In this document: positions 61,805-64,000 of the stretch, piece after piece
Numbering within the stretch: the stretch's first letter is position 1
Layout: each line of letters starts with the position of its first letter
Assembly: GCF_910592395.1 (NCBI RefSeq)
Contig: NC_088308.1
Span: 20,537,501-20,601,500, forward strand
From: Lineus longissimus
Taxonomy: Eukaryota > Nemertea > Pilidiophora > Heteronemertea > Lineidae
Direction of reading: 5' to 3'
Length of the DNA: 64,000 nt
Program-made: the position numbers and the translations under genes
Notes under the pieces: generated by a model
The model's database searches: none
What the model saw: the letters and a program-made list of their open reading frames with translations, nothing else
What the model was told of the DNA's origin: nothing

Positions 61805-62310
61805 AACTGATTTACATGTAATGCCTTGTGTGTTGACCGGCAAGTAGCACAATATTGCAGTGTACACTTATATGACGTACACTAGCATGCTCTTCTGGTC
61901 CTCGTTCTCTCGAAATTGTTTTTTCCCGAAAAATCTTTGGAATGAATAGGTATGGAATAGTTTATGTGAAAGCTCCACTCCAGCATCTCCATCTAACGGT
62001 TGAAAAACCAATGGGGGGGGGGGATCATCAAAGGACTGTCAAAGTGCATGATAACGTACATGTATGCAAATATGGAGAGTTAGATCCCATCCCTTTAAAA
62101 GGTGGGGTCCGGTCATCCAATACTGAGACAGGGTCGAAACGGTCAGTCTGTTCATCAAAAGTGAGGGAGCGTCAAATGTCAGTGTCTGCATACGAAAATG
62201 TTGGTTCGTTAGCAGCTGTTTTATGTGAGGGATTATATACCATGTAAACCGTCCCATTTTTGTACGACTCAAATTATCAAAGTACCGTACTTACTGTTGT
62301 TTTAGTGGCT

Positions 62311-62316
62311 ATTAAA
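62311..62316 (+). promoter_or_regulatory. Candidate poly(A) signal of the KCNE-like gene
   Basis: ATTAAA about 500 bp past the stop codon at 61804, and about 300 bp before the next gene's start codon. Motif only. Confidence 0.35.
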
Positions 62317-62627
62317 GTTTTTGATGTTACAAACGATGCTCGTCGGTTTATCACATTTGTATATATAAGTTAAAAAACCAAGGCTACTTCAGGTAGGAAT
62401 CTAACCTATTGACATATTAATCGATTCTTGTATGGACAATTTATAAGCACTTAATGTGATCTGGTGCCATTTGGTAAGTAAATATGTATATGTATGATTC
62501 GAATTGGTATACATTATACTCGGAAGACATTTAAACAAATGAGGTCAGATATAAAAAAGAAACAATAGAAGTCTTGCTGAATGCCTCAATTCAAATTCGT
62601 AGTAATATAATACACGAGATATTAAGA

Positions 62628-64000
62628 ATGCTGCTTAAAAGGTGTTTCATTTTGCTTGCTTGCTCCGGGCAAGTTCTTTGCGGATTAAAGTCGCTGGGAT
62701 CGGACCTCAAGGATCGCCTGGTCGAGTGTCCATCATATCACTACTACGAGGCCATCTTCACGTCGTGTCAGCCTTGTGGGATACTGTGTGATATCAGCCA
62801 AGAGATATGCATTGATCGTGGCTGCACAGGTAAATCACTCACAATGTAATACAAAGAACTTCGTAAATGCTGGTTAAATCGAATTTTGATAATACTAGGT
62901 TTTGAGTCCGGGAAAAATTCAGTTTTATGAGAATATTGCAAAGGTAAAGGCGATTGATGTCGTTTTTCTTAATCAAATAGTGACTCAAGGAGTGACTAGA
63001 ATAGCTAAAAGGGAACGTGTATAGAAAAGTATATCTATTTGATCGGTAAAAGGAAAGGAGCGAGCATTGAAACGAGGCGAGTGTAAGAGGAGTAAGAAGA
63101 TGGGAACTTGTATGGAGAAACACCAAAAATAAATTCCTCTAGTCGATGGCCTTGAACTGTTAGAAGTGATATATGTACGGCTCCTCGAAATGTATTGGTG
63201 ACTTTGACACTATGGCCGCAATTTATGTTTCCGGGGTCCCCAAAAAATTGTTGCACCTTTTCTGACGACTTGCCATCATTAATGTGCCTGTCCCGCGACT
63301 CGTATTAACGTTCTCATCGCAGCTCATGACGACCCTTTTGGAAGTAACTACAATACTTTATAGGTTTTCTGCAGGAATACACAATAACACTGAGCTAGAT
63401 GTAAGTCGTTATTTCAGATTACTTGGAGCTTTTCGCTGAAGAACCAACGACTTCTCCTTCGACGCCGAAACCTGAACTCCTCTATGATATCAGCCCCAAC
63501 GACCCCGACTATAATGACTACACAGACGACTACGCGCCAGACGAGTCTCCAGCTGCCAATGATTGTATGTGCGTCTCAACCTTCAACGTGATATTGGTGT
63601 TGTCAATCTGCGCCAGCGCACCCCTTCTGATGGCCGTACTCGGCTTACAGATCTACGTCTTCTTCTGTCGGAGGAGAAAACGTCTCGCAAAGGTGAATAT
63701 GTACATGTATTGGGGTTTACCTGACATATGTGTTGCATCGCGATATTTGTTGAAATTGTATGATCATAGAAAGATTCGATTTAATAACAGCTACTTGGTA
63801 GTGGCTCTTCATCAATTCTGGTACAATATTTTCGACTCTACCAGCATATTATACCTTTTGATGCAAAAGCAACCAAAGTGATTTCATCGACTTAACCAAT
63901 GAAGCACGTCTAGCTGATAATTCCCCTTTCAGAAATTCAAGATGGAATGCAAAGCACTAAAGAATACTTCCAAAAGACGTAACGAACTGTGCTTTACCGT
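62628..64000 (+). CDS. TNF-receptor-like type I membrane protein, BCMA/Grindelwald-type module (3' partial)
   Basis: Exons 62628-62829, 63418-63692 and 63933 to the window edge; split codon and phases match. The start is ATG 62628 with a signal peptide (MLLKRCFILLACSGQVLCG). Six cysteines at 34, 47, 50, 54, 61 and 66 give C-x12-C-x2-C-x3-C-x6-C-x4-C. The first four match the BCMA/TACI spacing, and YYEAIFTSCQPC resembles the ligand-contact hairpin of that module. Drosophila Grindelwald has a similar CxxCxxxC core. Next come a Thr/Pro- and Asp/Tyr-rich stalk (69-116), a membrane helix at about 121-150 and basic CRRRKRLAK. The last visible exon reads KFKMECKALKNTSKRR and runs off the window, so any death domain or TRAF-binding site is not visible. 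Such receptors bind TNF-family ligands and signal through TRAFs. Confidence 0.7.

Noticed and set aside
63035-63256. Minus-strand frames inside the TNF-receptor-like intron
   Set aside because: No features, and they lie within an intron whose borders join two exons in phase.

Overview
The window is nuclear DNA of an invertebrate animal. Coding sequence lies in short exons with GT/AG borders and kilobase introns, and the background is AT-rich with satellites, SINE-like and MITE-like repeats. The oligomer acatgta and its extensions recur throughout, as in many marine invertebrates. The genes do not say whether this is a mollusc, brachiopod, hemichordate, lancelet or similar animal, so I leave the phylum open. 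No bacterial-type operons, CRISPR arrays, rRNA genes or convincing tRNA genes are visible. Most long open frames outside the spliced genes are chance or repeat-derived.

Layout. (1) 1-6.8 kb: no supportable gene. (2) 6.8-20.9 kb, + strand: a complete nine-exon Na+/Ca2+ exchanger (SLC8/NCX family, 825 aa by my splice model) with both alpha repeats and two Calx-beta domains. (3) 21-24.2 kb: intergenic, with an old interspersed repeat. (4) 24.2-28.2 kb: two repeat arrays side by side, a diverged array whose units change orientation and a 79-bp minisatellite that creates three overlapping spurious long frames. (5) 29.4-44.4 kb, - strand: a complete fourteen-exon dynactin subunit 4 gene (p62, 455 aa). 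Its first intron carries a MITE-like element with perfect 43-bp terminal inverted repeats and a perfect 9-bp target duplication. (6) 47.5-51.2 kb, - strand: a four-coding-exon gene for a 758-aa protein that joins a cGAS/Mab-21 nucleotidyltransferase, with all three catalytic acids present, to a C-terminal six-helix membrane domain I do not recognise. This is the most interesting item. (7) 51.2-60.8 kb: no supportable gene. (8) 60.9-61.8 kb, + strand: a single-pass membrane protein with features of KCNE potassium-channel beta subunits. (9) 62.6 kb to the right edge, + strand: the start of a small TNF-receptor-like protein with one six-cysteine module of BCMA/TACI/Grindelwald spacing, continuing past the window.

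The exchanger and dynactin genes are ordinary housekeeping or physiological genes with no evident functional link. The cGAS-like membrane protein and the TNF-receptor-like protein would both fit innate immune signalling and lie about 11 kb apart. With the KCNE-like gene between them, this proximity is only a weak hint. All exon borders come from reading GT/AG sites and checking phase and family continuity by eye; no alignment or RNA evidence was available.
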